64,000 nucleotides of DNA, taken from assembly GCF_003719335.1 (NCBI RefSeq), contig NZ_RIAS01000012.1, forward strand, positions 124,001 through 188,000, in the 5' to 3' direction. This DNA comes from Paenibacillus amylolyticus (GTDB lineage: Bacteria; Bacillota; Bacilli; Paenibacillales; Paenibacillaceae). Positions 33,666 through 42,465 of this stretch are shown piece after piece. Position 1 is the stretch's first letter. Every line of letters starts with the position of its first letter. The position numbers were made by a program, and so were the translations under genes. The notes below the pieces were generated by a model. The model did no database searches. It was not told where the DNA came from and saw only the letters and a program-made list of their open reading frames with translations.

Positions 33666-33705
33666 AAAAAAGACACCAGATTGGCTTATCGCCTTTCTGG
33701 TGTCT
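33666..33705 (-). terminator. Terminator of the WYL-regulator operon
   Basis: On the minus strand AGACACCAGA pairs with TCTGGTGTCT (33671-33705 in plus coordinates) and runs into six or more T, about 45 bp past the stop at 33751. Confidence 0.88.
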
Positions 33706-33750
33706 AACATGTCTAGATGTACAGCTTATTCGATGTTAAAGCATCGTGTG

Positions 33751-34785
33751 TTATCTGAGCCCAATATCCGAGCAGCGATTGTTGATCGTTTCAGAGAAAG
33801 CATCCTTAATCGCATCAATAGCAGCTTGTTCCGTATCACCTGCGCTCCGAATAAGTGAACTAACTCGATGTACACTTCCGGGTTCCCTTGCGTCCCATGC
33901 CGCGGAATTATCCAGCACTTCAACAATAGATACATAGAGATCCGCAAGCTGTGTGTATTGTACAATCACTTGATCCATATGCGGCGATAAATGTTCAAGC
34001 GCTCTGACATATGAGGCCATCTCCCCTCTTGTACAAGCATAATAGCGAAGCACCATTGCCGCCTGATTGCACTCATAGTTTCCAGACTGCAGCACATCCG
34101 CAACCGCGGTGTATGCGGCAGAACCGCAAGCGTAATCTTGCGCTGGCAGAATATAGTCGTGCGTTTCCCATTTGCATACAGCCTGGATTAACGACTCCTT
34201 GCATACCTCCCACATATCGATGGATTGATGAGCTTCCAACACTTGATAATACCAATAGGGTGAGTTATTCTGGCCGACTAAGGAATAGGGTAAACGAAGC
34301 ACGTCAGGATCATCTCCTGTGCAGAAAAATAGGACTTCCTCGTCATCGTCATATCCGACAACAACAACAAATTGATCATGCCATAACACCGCCCCGGTTC
34401 CCCCATCAATCGAGGCCTTGATATCGCGCAGTGCCTGCTTCTGATAGAGCGGAAACGTCGGTTCAAAGGAAAAACCGGCAGCCTGACTCGCTGCCACTCC
34501 GATAAAATCAGCAGCAACAAAGTTCTCTGCCATCCAGTTATAGGCCGAGATGGATTCTGTCGTCAGACGACGGTCCACCACGAAACGAAAAAGACTTGCT
34601 GTCATGCCTGCAATCATATAACGCGGAAGATGTGTCCACTTTTTGTGTAACAAAATAGGATATAACGCATCTGCATAGGTGCCTGTTGCATATCGCCATG
34701 TATCCGTGTTCGTGGTACCCGAATTGGTCTGAGGTAGTCGTTGAATTAAATCAGCTAAATCAGTCAATAACCTCATTTTTTTCAT
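33751..34785 (-). CDS. Uncharacterised protein, paralogue of the upstream gene (C39/BtrH-like fold suspected)
   Basis: A 344-aa cytoplasmic protein paralogous to the one at 34853-35851. Both have YMIAGMTASLFRF / YMLAGYTGMAFKL near residue 60, a middle motif GAVLWHDQFVVVVGYDDD / GVIYWIPEFGVIYGYDDA, a FWYCQ/YWYYQ segment, and a helical C-terminal half. The small-residue turn followed by V-x-V-V-G-Y-D and hydrophobic strands resembles the C39-peptidase-like or butirosin BtrH N-terminal fold. No clear catalytic cysteine is seen, so the enzymatic role is doubtful. It is 67 bp downstream of its paralogue and is followed by a terminator. Confidence 0.6.
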   Translation of the reverse strand: MKKMRLLTDLADLIQRLPQTNSGTTNTDTWRYATGTYADALYPILLHKKWTHLPRYMIAGMTASLFRFVVDRRLTTESISAYNWMAENFVAADFIGVAASQAAGFSFEPTFPLYQKQALRDIKASIDGGTGAVLWHDQFVVVVGYDDDEEVLFFCTGDDPDVLRLPYSLVGQNNSPYWYYQVLEAHQSIDMWEVCKESLIQAVCKWETHDYILPAQDYACGSAAYTAVADVLQSGNYECNQAAMVLRYYACTRGEMASYVRALEHLSPHMDQVIVQYTQLADLYVSIVEVLDNSAAWDAREPGSVHRVSSLIRSAGDTEQAAIDAIKDAFSETINNRCSDIGLR

Positions 34786-34852
34786 ACTTTGAGCCCCATT
34801 CCTACATCCATTCTGCCTTCCTTTTCTTCATCGTACCTCTGCATCCCCAATT

Positions 34853-35851
34853 CTACCGTGCGGAGTGTGTGCCCCAGCGGGGTACCGTAGATCGTTTACG
34901 ATCCGCATACTGCGCTGATATGTTACGAAAAGAATCTACCGCCTGCTCTTCGAGTAACTTCGCCTGTCCAAGACACTGTGCTAGTTGCTCATTGGCATCC
35001 TCCCGCAGCGCAAGCCCGTGTTCTCCCCGTACCAGAAGTGCTCTCATCTGCTGGATCAGTTCAGCAATCTGGTTATAACGCATCCATGCCTGCTCCAGTT
35101 CAGTCCATAAGCCGCGAACATCATGTAAATACATTCGAATCTCGGTACGCGATTGGCAGTACGAATCCAGAAGATAAGCTGCTCCTGAAGCATCGTAATC
35201 TCCAGAGCGTAGTGCTTCAATCCAAACGTCATATGCCAGCCGGCCGGAAGCTATATTTTGATCAGGCAGCAAACGGTACGGAATATCCCAATCCTGGGTG
35301 GCAAGCCGCAAAGACTCAAGCACCATCTCCTGCTCTGTAAGCTGCACCTGATCACCAAAGATCTGACAGTACCAGAAACCGGTGAAATTCAATCCGAAAT
35401 TATCATACAGCAAAATATGTGGCTCTTTGCTCCAGCCATCCTGCACATAAAAGACCCGATCTGCATCATCATATCCATAAATGACACCAAATTCGGGAAT
35501 CCAGTAAATGACGCCTTTTCCTTCATCCAGGCTACGCTTGACCCAATTCACAGCATCTTGATGATAATAAGCAAATGTCGGATGGCGACTGCGTCCCCCG
35601 TCATATATTGTAAATAGGCCAAGATTATCGATTCCGCCTTGATGAGCCACTCCCCACTGTCCGTAAGCCGTTACCGACATGGGTAGTAATCTCTTATGAA
35701 CGGACAATTTAAAGGCCATGCCGGTATACCCAGCAAGCATATACTTCTCACCCTGGAATTGACCTGAATGCGTTAATATGGCATGCAAGCTATCCACAAA
35801 TGACTTCGACTCCCGTGTCATCACCAGATGCTCCAGCATGTTCTCAGCCAT
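34853..35851 (-). CDS. Uncharacterised protein, first of two paralogues (C39/BtrH-like fold suspected)
   Basis: A 332-aa protein without signal peptide or membrane segment. The N-terminal 190 residues carry the motifs shared with its neighbour, including VTAYGQWGVAHQGGIDNLGL, FGVIYGYDDADRVFYVQDG and GFWYCQIFG. The C-terminal part is helical (LDSYCQSRTEIRMYLHDVRG). The strand pattern around GYDD and VQDG resembles papain-like C39 or BtrH domains, an inference from pattern. ATG 35851 overlaps the WYL regulator stop by 8 bp and follows GGGGGAG, so translation is coupled to the regulator. Function unknown. Confidence 0.62.
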   Translation of the reverse strand: MAENMLEHLVMTRESKSFVDSLHAILTHSGQFQGEKYMLAGYTGMAFKLSVHKRLLPMSVTAYGQWGVAHQGGIDNLGLFTIYDGGRSRHPTFAYYHQDAVNWVKRSLDEGKGVIYWIPEFGVIYGYDDADRVFYVQDGWSKEPHILLYDNFGLNFTGFWYCQIFGDQVQLTEQEMVLESLRLATQDWDIPYRLLPDQNIASGRLAYDVWIEALRSGDYDASGAAYLLDSYCQSRTEIRMYLHDVRGLWTELEQAWMRYNQIAELIQQMRALLVRGEHGLALREDANEQLAQCLGQAKLLEEQAVDSFRNISAQYADRKRSTVPRWGTHSAR

Positions 35852-36770
35852 CCTGTTCTCCCCCGTTCGTTCCCCTGCTCAGCCGCTCTGTCATTTCTTC
35901 TACCCGCTTCATCAGCTTGCGTCTGAGCCATCCAGGGGAGAGTAGTTCCTCCCACTCCGCAGCATACAGATGTTGCAAGAATACGTCCGCATCGTAAAAT
36001 TCAATCAAGCAGACCTGATCCTTTTGCTCCCGAATCCGGTACCCTTGCCACAGCTCCGATTGCTGTATTTCACGGAAACGAATCTCAGCCACAAAAGGTT
36101 TTCGCACAGGCAATGTATCCTCCCAGCTACTGATCCATGTATCCTGGCTGCATTCAAAGCGTTCGTCCAGCAGCGTCAGCTGCACGATGCTTTCCAGCCG
36201 AATCGCTGTCTGTTGCAGCGGGTCTGTCTCATACCCCACTACGTAGTCTGCATTAAACTGCGAGGTCATCTTCACAGGACAAAAGGTTCTCTGATGCTCC
36301 CCCTCGTGATCCTTGTAATAGATATGTACCTTTCGTGCATCAGCGGTGGCATGGGTTAACAATTCAAACCATTGAAGTTGCCTTGGCTGTGCCGCAAACA
36401 CCGGGAACTGCTGTTTTTCAGACGGATGCTCCTCCATTGTAAAACGTTCCAGCAAATGCGCTACCCGCTTCACCGCATCCGATTGATCATAGTTATAATG
36501 CTGATACCGATGAGCCAGATATTTCAGAACACGCTGCTCCTCATCCGTCATATATAAATGCGGCAGGCGGAATGTCTGATCCTCGTAACAATACCCTCGA
36601 TACTTGGCTACATACATTAATGGGGCTCTGAGGGTATTTAGCATATATTCTATATCACGCTGCGCCTGTCGCCGAGATATCTCGAATTGTTGTGCTAGTC
36701 CACCGCTATTCGGAAAACGCCCGCTTCGAATCTGTTCATCAAACCAATGAATCCGATGCATACTACTCAA
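35844..36770 (-). CDS. WYL-domain transcriptional regulator
   Basis: A 308-aa regulator. Residues 5-65 form a DeoR/HTH_11-like winged helix (GGLAQQFEISRRQAQRDIEY), and residues 140-215 the WYL ligand-binding module (VHIYYKDHEGEHQRTFCPVK, then DYVVGYETDPLQQTAIRLES). A C-terminal WCX-like extension follows (VAEIRFREIQQSELW). WYL proteins sense nucleotides, nucleic acids or small ligands and often govern defence or stress genes. The start is TTG 36770, 8 bp after a GGGGGG stretch; an ATG three codons in is an alternative. It heads a three-gene set with the two paralogues downstream, ended by the terminator at 33666-33705. Confidence 0.85.
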   Translation of the reverse strand: MSSMHRIHWFDEQIRSGRFPNSGGLAQQFEISRRQAQRDIEYMLNTLRAPLMYVAKYRGYCYEDQTFRLPHLYMTDEEQRVLKYLAHRYQHYNYDQSDAVKRVAHLLERFTMEEHPSEKQQFPVFAAQPRQLQWFELLTHATADARKVHIYYKDHEGEHQRTFCPVKMTSQFNADYVVGYETDPLQQTAIRLESIVQLTLLDERFECSQDTWISSWEDTLPVRKPFVAEIRFREIQQSELWQGYRIREQKDQVCLIEFYDADVFLQHLYAAEWEELLSPGWLRRKLMKRVEEMTERLSRGTNGGEQDG

Positions 36771-36898
36771 GCGATTTCACCCCCCGAATCATTCCAACGT
36801 TTATTCCTGTATTATATCAAAAGGACATAGCCTGTTCCGAAGAACAGGCCATGAAAGGTTATCCGTATACATTTCCTTACGTGATTTGTCTTTCAGTT

Positions 36899-37093
36899 CT
36901 ACACATTTGCCTCTGCCAGATCTACTCTGGACTGCACAGCTTTGGAGCATTTTTTACAAACTTTCAGACTCGTACCATCTGTTTTCGTTTGCGTATACAA
37001 CAATTTGATTCGTGTACTCTTGCATATTGGACATGTTCCCCGTCCTCTGGACGGAAGACTCCACAGAACGCGACCTCTTTTCGTTTTAGCCAA
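36899..37093 (-). CDS. Small basic zinc-ribbon protein
   Basis: A 64-aa protein, strongly basic at the N-terminus (KTKRGRVLWSLPSRGRG). Its four cysteines CPIC and CKKC are spaced 22 residues apart, a zinc-ribbon layout typical of small ribosome- or nucleic-acid-associated proteins. Its start is a TTG at 37093, 10 bp after AAGAGG; another TTG at 37114 would give 71 aa. It is monocistronic. The function is unknown; RNA or DNA binding is inferred from charge and the zinc ribbon. Confidence 0.72.
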   Translation of the reverse strand: MAKTKRGRVLWSLPSRGRGTCPICKSTRIKLLYTQTKTDGTSLKVCKKCSKAVQSRVDLAEANV

Positions 37094-37268
37094 TGATTGT
37101 GAACCTCTTTTCAATAGGGTTTATGTGTTTTTGTTCACCATCATTATAGAGGCATTGGGACGACATAGAATGTCGCATCAGGAGCAATCTTTTATCAAGT
37201 CAATATGGAGTCATTCATTCGCATCTATCCAAAAAAAATGCCCCCTCTTCTTATCGAAGAAAGGACAA

Positions 37269-37595
37269 TTATTCAGCCGATTCTGTGCTTGTCTGTGCTG
37301 CAGCTTGGAGAAGAGGTTGTAGCAACCCTGGAAATCGCTCTTCCAGATCCTCCGACCGCAATGTAATAAAATGCTGTGTACCCTGTACTCGGACTCGTAT
37401 GACACCCGCCTCACGTAATGTACGAATATGGTGCGACATCGTAGATTTCACAACACGAGCATGAAAATGACTACACGGCTGCTCCCCGCTTCTAGCCGCT
37501 TCTGCCACTATTCCCAGCCGTGTTGGGTCGCTGAGTGCATAAAGCACTGAAGAAAGCTCGATATCCCCCACTTGAGGATGATGTAAAATTTTCAT
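37269..37595 (-). CDS. ArsR family transcriptional regulator
   Basis: A 108-aa ArsR/SmtB-type winged-helix repressor: LSSVLYALSDPTRLGIVAEA, recognition helix KSTMSHHIRTLREAGV, and wing VRVQGTQHFITLR. The ELCVC-type metal site of ArsR is absent and only one cysteine (in PCSHFH) is present, so it is more likely to sense an organic or other signal. ATG 37595 follows AGGAG with 8-bp spacing. It is divergent from the MFS exporter gene, and a 6-6-6 inverted repeat (37661-37678) lies between them, suggesting it represses both. Confidence 0.87.
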   Translation of the reverse strand: MKILHHPQVGDIELSSVLYALSDPTRLGIVAEAARSGEQPCSHFHARVVKSTMSHHIRTLREAGVIRVRVQGTQHFITLRSEDLEERFPGLLQPLLQAAAQTSTESAE

Positions 37596-37660
37596 AGGGA
37601 AGTCTCCTTTTTTAAGACTATGCATTGTATTCTAACATACATCCATGATATATTTCTAAT

Positions 37661-37678
37661 GTTCGACACCAATCGAAC
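37661..37678. promoter_or_regulatory. Inverted repeat between arsR-type and MFS genes (candidate operator)
   Basis: GTTCGA and TCGAAC are separated by 6 bp, in the 204-bp divergent region. The dyad lies about 66 bp upstream of the ArsR-type ATG and 25 bp upstream of the MFS promoter -35. It is a plausible binding site for the ArsR dimer; no other dyad of this quality is in the gap. Confidence 0.5.
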
Positions 37679-37703
37679 TTATAAATTTCGCATGCATCCC
37701 TTG

Positions 37704-37732
37704 TTGTGAAACACAGGGGCTGACATTATACA
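37704..37732 (+). promoter_or_regulatory. Possible MFS exporter promoter
   Basis: TTGTGA at 37704-37709 and TATACA at 37727-37732 with a 17-bp spacer, about 60 bp before the ribosome site. Confidence 0.5.
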
Positions 37733-37799
37733 CCATTTTGCAAATGTTACACACCGTTTCTGAAATGTTGCGAAATACACATCATGATAGGAGGTTTTT

Positions 37800-39167
37800 A
37801 TGAACAACACGGCTACGGCAACTCCGATGGAACGGACTAGCATACGAGAAGGATTAATTGTGGCCTTACTTGGCTTCACCGTTGTGCTCGTTGTGATGAA
37901 CACGATGATGTTTAATCTGGCTCTGCCCAAAATTGCGGCTGAATTCAAGCTGACCTCTGTCGCTTCGTCCTGGATTGTTACGGGTTATTCCATCGTATTT
38001 GCGATTTCCTCGATTACATTCTCCCGTTTATCCGATTTTGTGCCGATACGCAACCTGTTTACTACCGGGCTTACGTTGCTTGGAACTGCATCCGTATTGG
38101 GTTTCTTCAGTGATCACTTCATTGTTCTGCTCGTTGCCCGTCTGGTTCAGGCCGCAGGCGCAGCTTCCGTTCCGGGACTCGCGATTGTGCTGATTACTCG
38201 TTACATTCCGAATGACCGCCGGGGTAAATCCATGGCCGTCATCATGTCTGCCAGTTCGCTGGGACTCGGACTCGGCCCGGTGCTTGGCGGCAGCATTACT
38301 CAGTTTTTAGGATGGCATGATCTGTTTATCGTCACAGGTTTGGCGCTATTTTTGATTCCTGTTTTTTATAAACTGTTACCGCGAGAAACGCCGCAAAAGG
38401 GTTCCTTCGACATGCTCGGCGCAGTCTTGCTTGCCATCGGTACAACCGGGATTCTGTTATTCCTGACTTCGCGTCAGGTCATTACACTCATCATCGGGGT
38501 GAGCGCACTGCTGCTGTTCTGGTTCCGCATTCGCCGTGCAGCTGACCCGTTTGTGCAGCCCGCATTATTCAAAGACAAAAAATATATGATCCTCAGCTCG
38601 CTGGGTATTGTATCTTACATTAATAACTTCGCCACATTGTTTCTGCTTCCGCAGGTTTTGGCACATCTCTATGGACTGACACCCGCACAATCAGGACTTG
38701 TCATCTTCCCAGGTGCGCTCGTGTCGATGCTATTGTCCAACCGCATTGGGCGTATGATTGATCGTCATGGCAATACGTTGCTGCTGAAGTTTGCACCTTG
38801 GCTGCTCCTGGCGGCTGCTGGACTGTTTGCTCTGTTTGCAGATCAAAGCATCTATGCCATCATGGTTGTATACATGCTGCTCAGCGTTGGTTTCTCTTCC
38901 TTGACGACCAGCGTATCCAACGAATTGTCGGGCAATCTGTCCATGGATCAAGTGGGCGCAGGCATGGGACTGTTCCAGCTCAGTCAATTTTTCAGCGGTG
39001 CATTCAGCGTAGCCGTAACCGGGGTTGCTTTGACCGCGATGCAGAACATGCAGCTATCTTCAGCGTATAGCTTCATTTTCTGGGGTATGACTGCGGTTGG
39101 CATCGCTTCGGTTATCTTTTCGCAAATCTATCTGAGAATGCAGTCACGGAAACATAAGGTCGCCTAA
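37800..39167 (+). CDS. MFS drug:proton antiporter (DHA2-type)
   Basis: A 455-aa transporter with 13-14 predicted helices. The first helix ends MNTMMFNLALPKIAAEF (the DHA2 motif D1 region), then come SRLSDFVPIRNLF (motif A, degenerate), LVARLVQAAGAASVPGLA (motif B) and GLGLGPVLGG (motif C, the antiporter motif). The exporter class includes QacA, TetA(L) and Blt-like proteins. AGGAGG precedes the ATG with about 6 bp. It is divergent from an ArsR-type regulator, implying inducible efflux of an unknown compound. A terminator follows at 39188-39227. Confidence 0.88.
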   Translation: MNNTATATPMERTSIREGLIVALLGFTVVLVVMNTMMFNLALPKIAAEFKLTSVASSWIVTGYSIVFAISSITFSRLSDFVPIRNLFTTGLTLLGTASVLGFFSDHFIVLLVARLVQAAGAASVPGLAIVLITRYIPNDRRGKSMAVIMSASSLGLGLGPVLGGSITQFLGWHDLFIVTGLALFLIPVFYKLLPRETPQKGSFDMLGAVLLAIGTTGILLFLTSRQVITLIIGVSALLLFWFRIRRAADPFVQPALFKDKKYMILSSLGIVSYINNFATLFLLPQVLAHLYGLTPAQSGLVIFPGALVSMLLSNRIGRMIDRHGNTLLLKFAPWLLLAAAGLFALFADQSIYAIMVVYMLLSVGFSSLTTSVSNELSGNLSMDQVGAGMGLFQLSQFFSGAFSVAVTGVALTAMQNMQLSSAYSFIFWGMTAVGIASVIFSQIYLRMQSRKHKVA

Positions 39168-39187
39168 TTCTAAACAGATTGAGCAAG

Positions 39188-39227
39188 CCAGAAGGTACTG
39201 TCATCCGACAGGACTTCTGGTTTTTTT
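39188..39227 (+). terminator. Terminator after the MFS gene
   Basis: CCAGAAG (39188-39194) pairs with CTTCTGG (39214-39220), with an inner CTGTC/GACAG helix, followed by seven T. Confidence 0.88.
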
Positions 39228-39269
39228 ATTTTCTCGGGGTGATTTTGATATCATCGATAAAAGGAAAAT

Positions 39270-39298
39270 AAACAAAAGAGCCTGATCATGATCAGACT
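39270..39298 (-). terminator. Terminator after the SnoaL-like gene
   Basis: On the minus strand GAGTCTGATC pairs with GATCAGGCTC around AT (39278-39298) and is followed by TTTTGTTTATTTTCC. Confidence 0.75.
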
Positions 39299-39332
39299 CT
39301 CCACGTAAAATGTATAATCATTTAGCGGTTGT

Positions 39333-39785
39333 TTATTCAAACAGATCCAGGCGCAGACGTTTCAAGCTGGTATGCTGAATGCGCCACTGTCCATCGATCT
39401 TGACAAATGTTTCGTGATAATGCCCAAATCCGTGGAAGGATTTGTTCTCATTGCCTTCCGGGAACGTCACCCAGTCCTCCATCGGAGAAATAACCTTCGC
39501 TTCGGTCGCAGATACGAACTCCACCTCTGCACTATGTACATGATGCACAGTTACCGCCGGGTCTACAAGGTCACGGAACACTTGTACAATCGTGTCACGT
39601 CCAGTCAGAACGGGGATCGGATTGCCTTCCGTACTGAAATCAGCAACGGCATCCGGGGCAAATACATCACCGAGTTCGTCCCAAGCTTTCGTATCAATAT
39701 AGCGGCAATAACGCGCCTTGGTATTTCTAATATTTTCGAGTGCAAGCAGTTGCTCCAGTTCCGTCATCGTCGTCGTTTGGCTCAT
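39333..39785 (-). CDS. SnoaL-like/NTF2-fold protein
   Basis: A 150-aa cytoplasmic protein of the SnoaL_4/NTF2 cone fold: IRNTKARYCRYIDTKAWDEL at the start, then FAPDAVADFS, VHHVHSAEVEFV, and a C-terminal YHETFVKIDGQWRIQHTSLK. The paired histidines (HHVH) are at the site used in ring hydroxylases or dehydratases of the family, and the R near the C-terminus is conserved. The reaction cannot be deduced. ATG 39785 has GGAGGG 12 bp upstream, a slightly long spacing. It is monocistronic with its own terminator and sits next to an efflux gene on the opposite strand. Confidence 0.82.
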   Translation of the reverse strand: MSQTTTMTELEQLLALENIRNTKARYCRYIDTKAWDELGDVFAPDAVADFSTEGNPIPVLTGRDTIVQVFRDLVDPAVTVHHVHSAEVEFVSATEAKVISPMEDWVTFPEGNENKSFHGFGHYHETFVKIDGQWRIQHTSLKRLRLDLFE

Positions 39786-39961
39786 GTGTTTGTTTTCCCT
39801 CCAGAGGTGTAAGATGCGATTAAGTATGTATTTATAGTATCTTCCTTATTGTAGCATTGCCCTTCTGTCAGGCACAACGCCAAACCAAGTGAGAAACCCA
39901 AAAACATTACCCAATCTTACTGGAATAGAAACATACAAGAGCCACACTAGAGCGGTAAAGA

Positions 39962-40369
39962 CTATAGCGAATGAGCTTCCCTCATCTGGGATGCCAGTTC
40001 TGACATTTTTTTGTGATGCAAGAAATTTTCCATCTCTTCCTCAGCCTGAACCATAACCTGCTGGATTAAACACGCTGCATTATGATTCTGTGAGCATTCA
40101 AACAAGGAAGCCTTGCCTTCGATAGCATGAATGATTTCAAGAAAAGAAGGATCAGGGTTCCTGCGGCTCAGTCGATAACCGCCATTCGCACCGGAGGTGG
40201 ATTCAATCATGCCAGCCTTGACCAGTTTAGTTAGTATTTTGGATAGGTACGTTGGAGAGACTTTCTGAAATTCAGCCAGCTGATGTACGCTGATCAGCTG
40301 CTCAGGCGCAGTGCTAACCAGATATAACATCGTGTGCAGCGCATAGTTGGTCGCTTTGGAATATTTCAT
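39962..40369 (-). CDS. Rrf2 family transcriptional regulator
   Basis: A 135-aa winged-helix regulator: MKYSKATNYALHTMLYLVS, VHQLAEFQKVSPTYLSKIL (recognition helix), and the wing SGANGGYRLSR. Two cysteines in FECSQNHNAACLIQ lie where IscR/NsrR-type proteins hold an iron-sulfur cluster, but a third cysteine is missing, so cluster binding is uncertain. The start is ATG 40369; the frame continues 51 codons upstream without homology. It lies 133 bp downstream of the AraC regulator on the same strand and could be co-transcribed. Confidence 0.87.
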   Translation of the reverse strand: MKYSKATNYALHTMLYLVSTAPEQLISVHQLAEFQKVSPTYLSKILTKLVKAGMIESTSGANGGYRLSRRNPDPSFLEIIHAIEGKASLFECSQNHNAACLIQQVMVQAEEEMENFLHHKKMSELASQMREAHSL

Positions 40370-40502
40370 GAGAGGACACCTCATTATATACGGATTTAAT
40401 TTATCCATAATAGACCTGATTGAAGGCTCTGTCAAACGAATGTACATGAGAGTTACAAGGTAGATGGCTCTGCCGGAAGATTGCTTCATCCATTTTTCTT
40501 CC

Positions 40503-41342
40503 TTATTTATGGTACAACCCACGGTAATCGGTAGGGGTCATGCCCTCATGTGCCATAAACTGACGGTTAAAATAGCTCGCATTGGGATATCCCGCTTCCT
40601 CGGCAATCTGCCCAATGTTGGCAGACGGGCGTTCAAGCAGCCATTGCTTGGCCATCTGCAGCCGTGAACGTGTGATAAACTCCATTGGCGTCATCTCCAC
40701 GGCATTTTTGAATATTTTGCAAAAATAATACGTACTTACCCCTGCCCGATCCGCCCAGTCTTGTAACAGAAAAGGCTCACACGCCTCCTGCTGCATCTGC
40801 GGCAATAGAGAGAGTACTCGGCTCTCCGTTTTACTCGTGGTACGTGTGTTCTTGAGTGGCACCGCATGTTGTACAAATTCCGCCAGCAAAGCATAGGTCA
40901 ACGTGGATAACTGGGCTGGACGAAGCATCCGGTTCTGTTCCACCTCTTCAAGCAGCGCCAGATGAGCGTCTTCCCAAGAATTGCGCTGTCTCAATGTCCA
41001 TAAAAGGTTGCGGTGCAAGCCCCGCTCCAGCATATAATCATGCAGCCGTTCCCCGTAAAAATGAACCCAGCGCACATCCCACGGTTCATCTTCGCTACTG
41101 TAATAGTGCTGCCGCTGATGCGGGAAATAAAGCACCGCTTGACCTGCCCTGAGCTCATGCACTACCCCATCCGCTTCCACGTATCCTTTACCTGCTGCAA
41201 CATAGTGAATGTTAAAATTGCCCAGTACCCCTGCCTCCCGCAATACGGCGTGCTCCGCATGATTTGTATAATGTCCAACGGACTCGGGGTAACAGAAATA
41301 GGGGATATCCTGCAGCGTCAGCAATACGGTTTGTCTCATCAC
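40503..41342 (-). CDS. AraC family transcriptional regulator
   Basis: A 279-aa regulator. An N-terminal cupin sensor domain (GNFNIHYVAAGKGYVEADG, AVLYFPHQRQHYY) leads to two helix-turn-helix motifs: FLLQDWADRAGVSTYYFCKI and IGQIAEEAGYPNASYFNRQF, ending PTDYRG. Cupin-AraC proteins usually respond to a sugar. GTG 41342 (8 bp after GGGGTG) or the next-codon ATG starts it. It is divergent from a Gfo/Idh dehydrogenase plus aldo-keto reductase pair across 118 bp, so it probably controls them. Confidence 0.88.
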   Translation of the reverse strand: MMRQTVLLTLQDIPYFCYPESVGHYTNHAEHAVLREAGVLGNFNIHYVAAGKGYVEADGVVHELRAGQAVLYFPHQRQHYYSSEDEPWDVRWVHFYGERLHDYMLERGLHRNLLWTLRQRNSWEDAHLALLEEVEQNRMLRPAQLSTLTYALLAEFVQHAVPLKNTRTTSKTESRVLSLLPQMQQEACEPFLLQDWADRAGVSTYYFCKIFKNAVEMTPMEFITRSRLQMAKQWLLERPSANIGQIAEEAGYPNASYFNRQFMAHEGMTPTDYRGLYHK

Positions 41343-41460
41343 GGTTGGTTCACCCCATTAAGCAATATTGTGTTAATTCAATTCAATATATTATCATTTT
41401 AATTCATTCATCTATTCTTTATAATCACAATATACATTCAATTACAGGAGGAAACAAGTT

Positions 41461-42465
41461 ATGAATTCTGTTCAAAAGTTACGCTGGGGCATTCTCGGCA
41501 GCGCCAACATTGCGATAGGTTCCGTTATTCCTGGCTTGCAGCAATCGGAGTTGAACGAGGTTACCGCTATTGCCAGCCGTGATCTCGATAAAGCACAGCA
41601 AACCGCTGATAAACTAGGAATTGAAAAGGCTTACGGAAGTTATGAAGCCATTTTAGAAGATGATTCAATTGATGCCGTTTACATTCCACTTCCGAATCAT
41701 CTGCACCGGGAATGGACGATTCGCGCAGCACAGGCTGGCAAACATATTTTATGCGAAAAACCACTCGCTCTCACGGAAAAAGAAGCGCTTGAGATGGTTG
41801 AAGCTTGTGCAGATGCAGGCGTGCATCTGGCTGAAGCATTTATGTACCGCCATCATCCGCGTTATGACCAGATTCGGGAGATTATAGCCAGCGGCGAGAT
41901 TGGTGAAATTCGTGGCATCCACAGTACATTTTCGTTTAACAATTCCGGTTCATCCGGCAATGTACGTTTCCGTAAGGAATGGGGTGGCGGCGCGCTGTAC
42001 GATATCGGCTGTTATTCCATTAGTGCGGCTCGCCTTCTGCTGGGACAGGAGCCGAAGGCGGTAACCGTTATCGGTATGTTCTCACCAGAGCATGATCAGG
42101 TGGATATGATGGCTTCCGGGTTGCTTGAATTCGATAACCATGTTGGCGTTACGTTTGACAGCAGTATGTGGGCAGCCTTCCGTAATACGCTGGAGGTGCT
42201 TGGATCTGACGGTATTATCGAAGTCCCTTCTGCTTATATCGCTCGTACAGACAGCAGCTCTAACTTCTATGTTACGGCAGGCGGTGAACGCCGTGAAGTT
42301 GAGGTGCAACAGGTCAATCATTATGCACTACAAGGTGACGATATGGCTCGCGCTGTACTTCAGGGCAAAGAGCTTCGTTTCGCTCCTTCGGATGCGGCAG
42401 CCAATATGAAAGTCCTTGAAGCTTGTCTTCGCTCGGCAGAAGAACGTACACGAATTACGCTGTGA
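41461..42465 (+). CDS. Gfo/Idh/MocA family oxidoreductase
   Basis: A 334-aa NAD(P)-dependent dehydrogenase. The N-terminal Rossmann fold reads LRWGILGSANIA, followed by the family motif CEKPLALT with the catalytic lysine, and HHPRYDQIREII opens the C-terminal beta-sheet domain. GGALYDIGCYSISAAR contains the conserved D-x-G-x-(H/Y) of the active site, here as D-I-G-C-Y. Substrates in this family are sugars, inositols or their derivatives. AGGAGG precedes ATG 41461. The aldo-keto reductase gene follows 97 bp later, and the divergent AraC regulator suggests a sugar-induced operon. Confidence 0.9.
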   Translation: MNSVQKLRWGILGSANIAIGSVIPGLQQSELNEVTAIASRDLDKAQQTADKLGIEKAYGSYEAILEDDSIDAVYIPLPNHLHREWTIRAAQAGKHILCEKPLALTEKEALEMVEACADAGVHLAEAFMYRHHPRYDQIREIIASGEIGEIRGIHSTFSFNNSGSSGNVRFRKEWGGGALYDIGCYSISAARLLLGQEPKAVTVIGMFSPEHDQVDMMASGLLEFDNHVGVTFDSSMWAAFRNTLEVLGSDGIIEVPSAYIARTDSSSNFYVTAGGERREVEVQQVNHYALQGDDMARAVLQGKELRFAPSDAAANMKVLEACLRSAEERTRITL

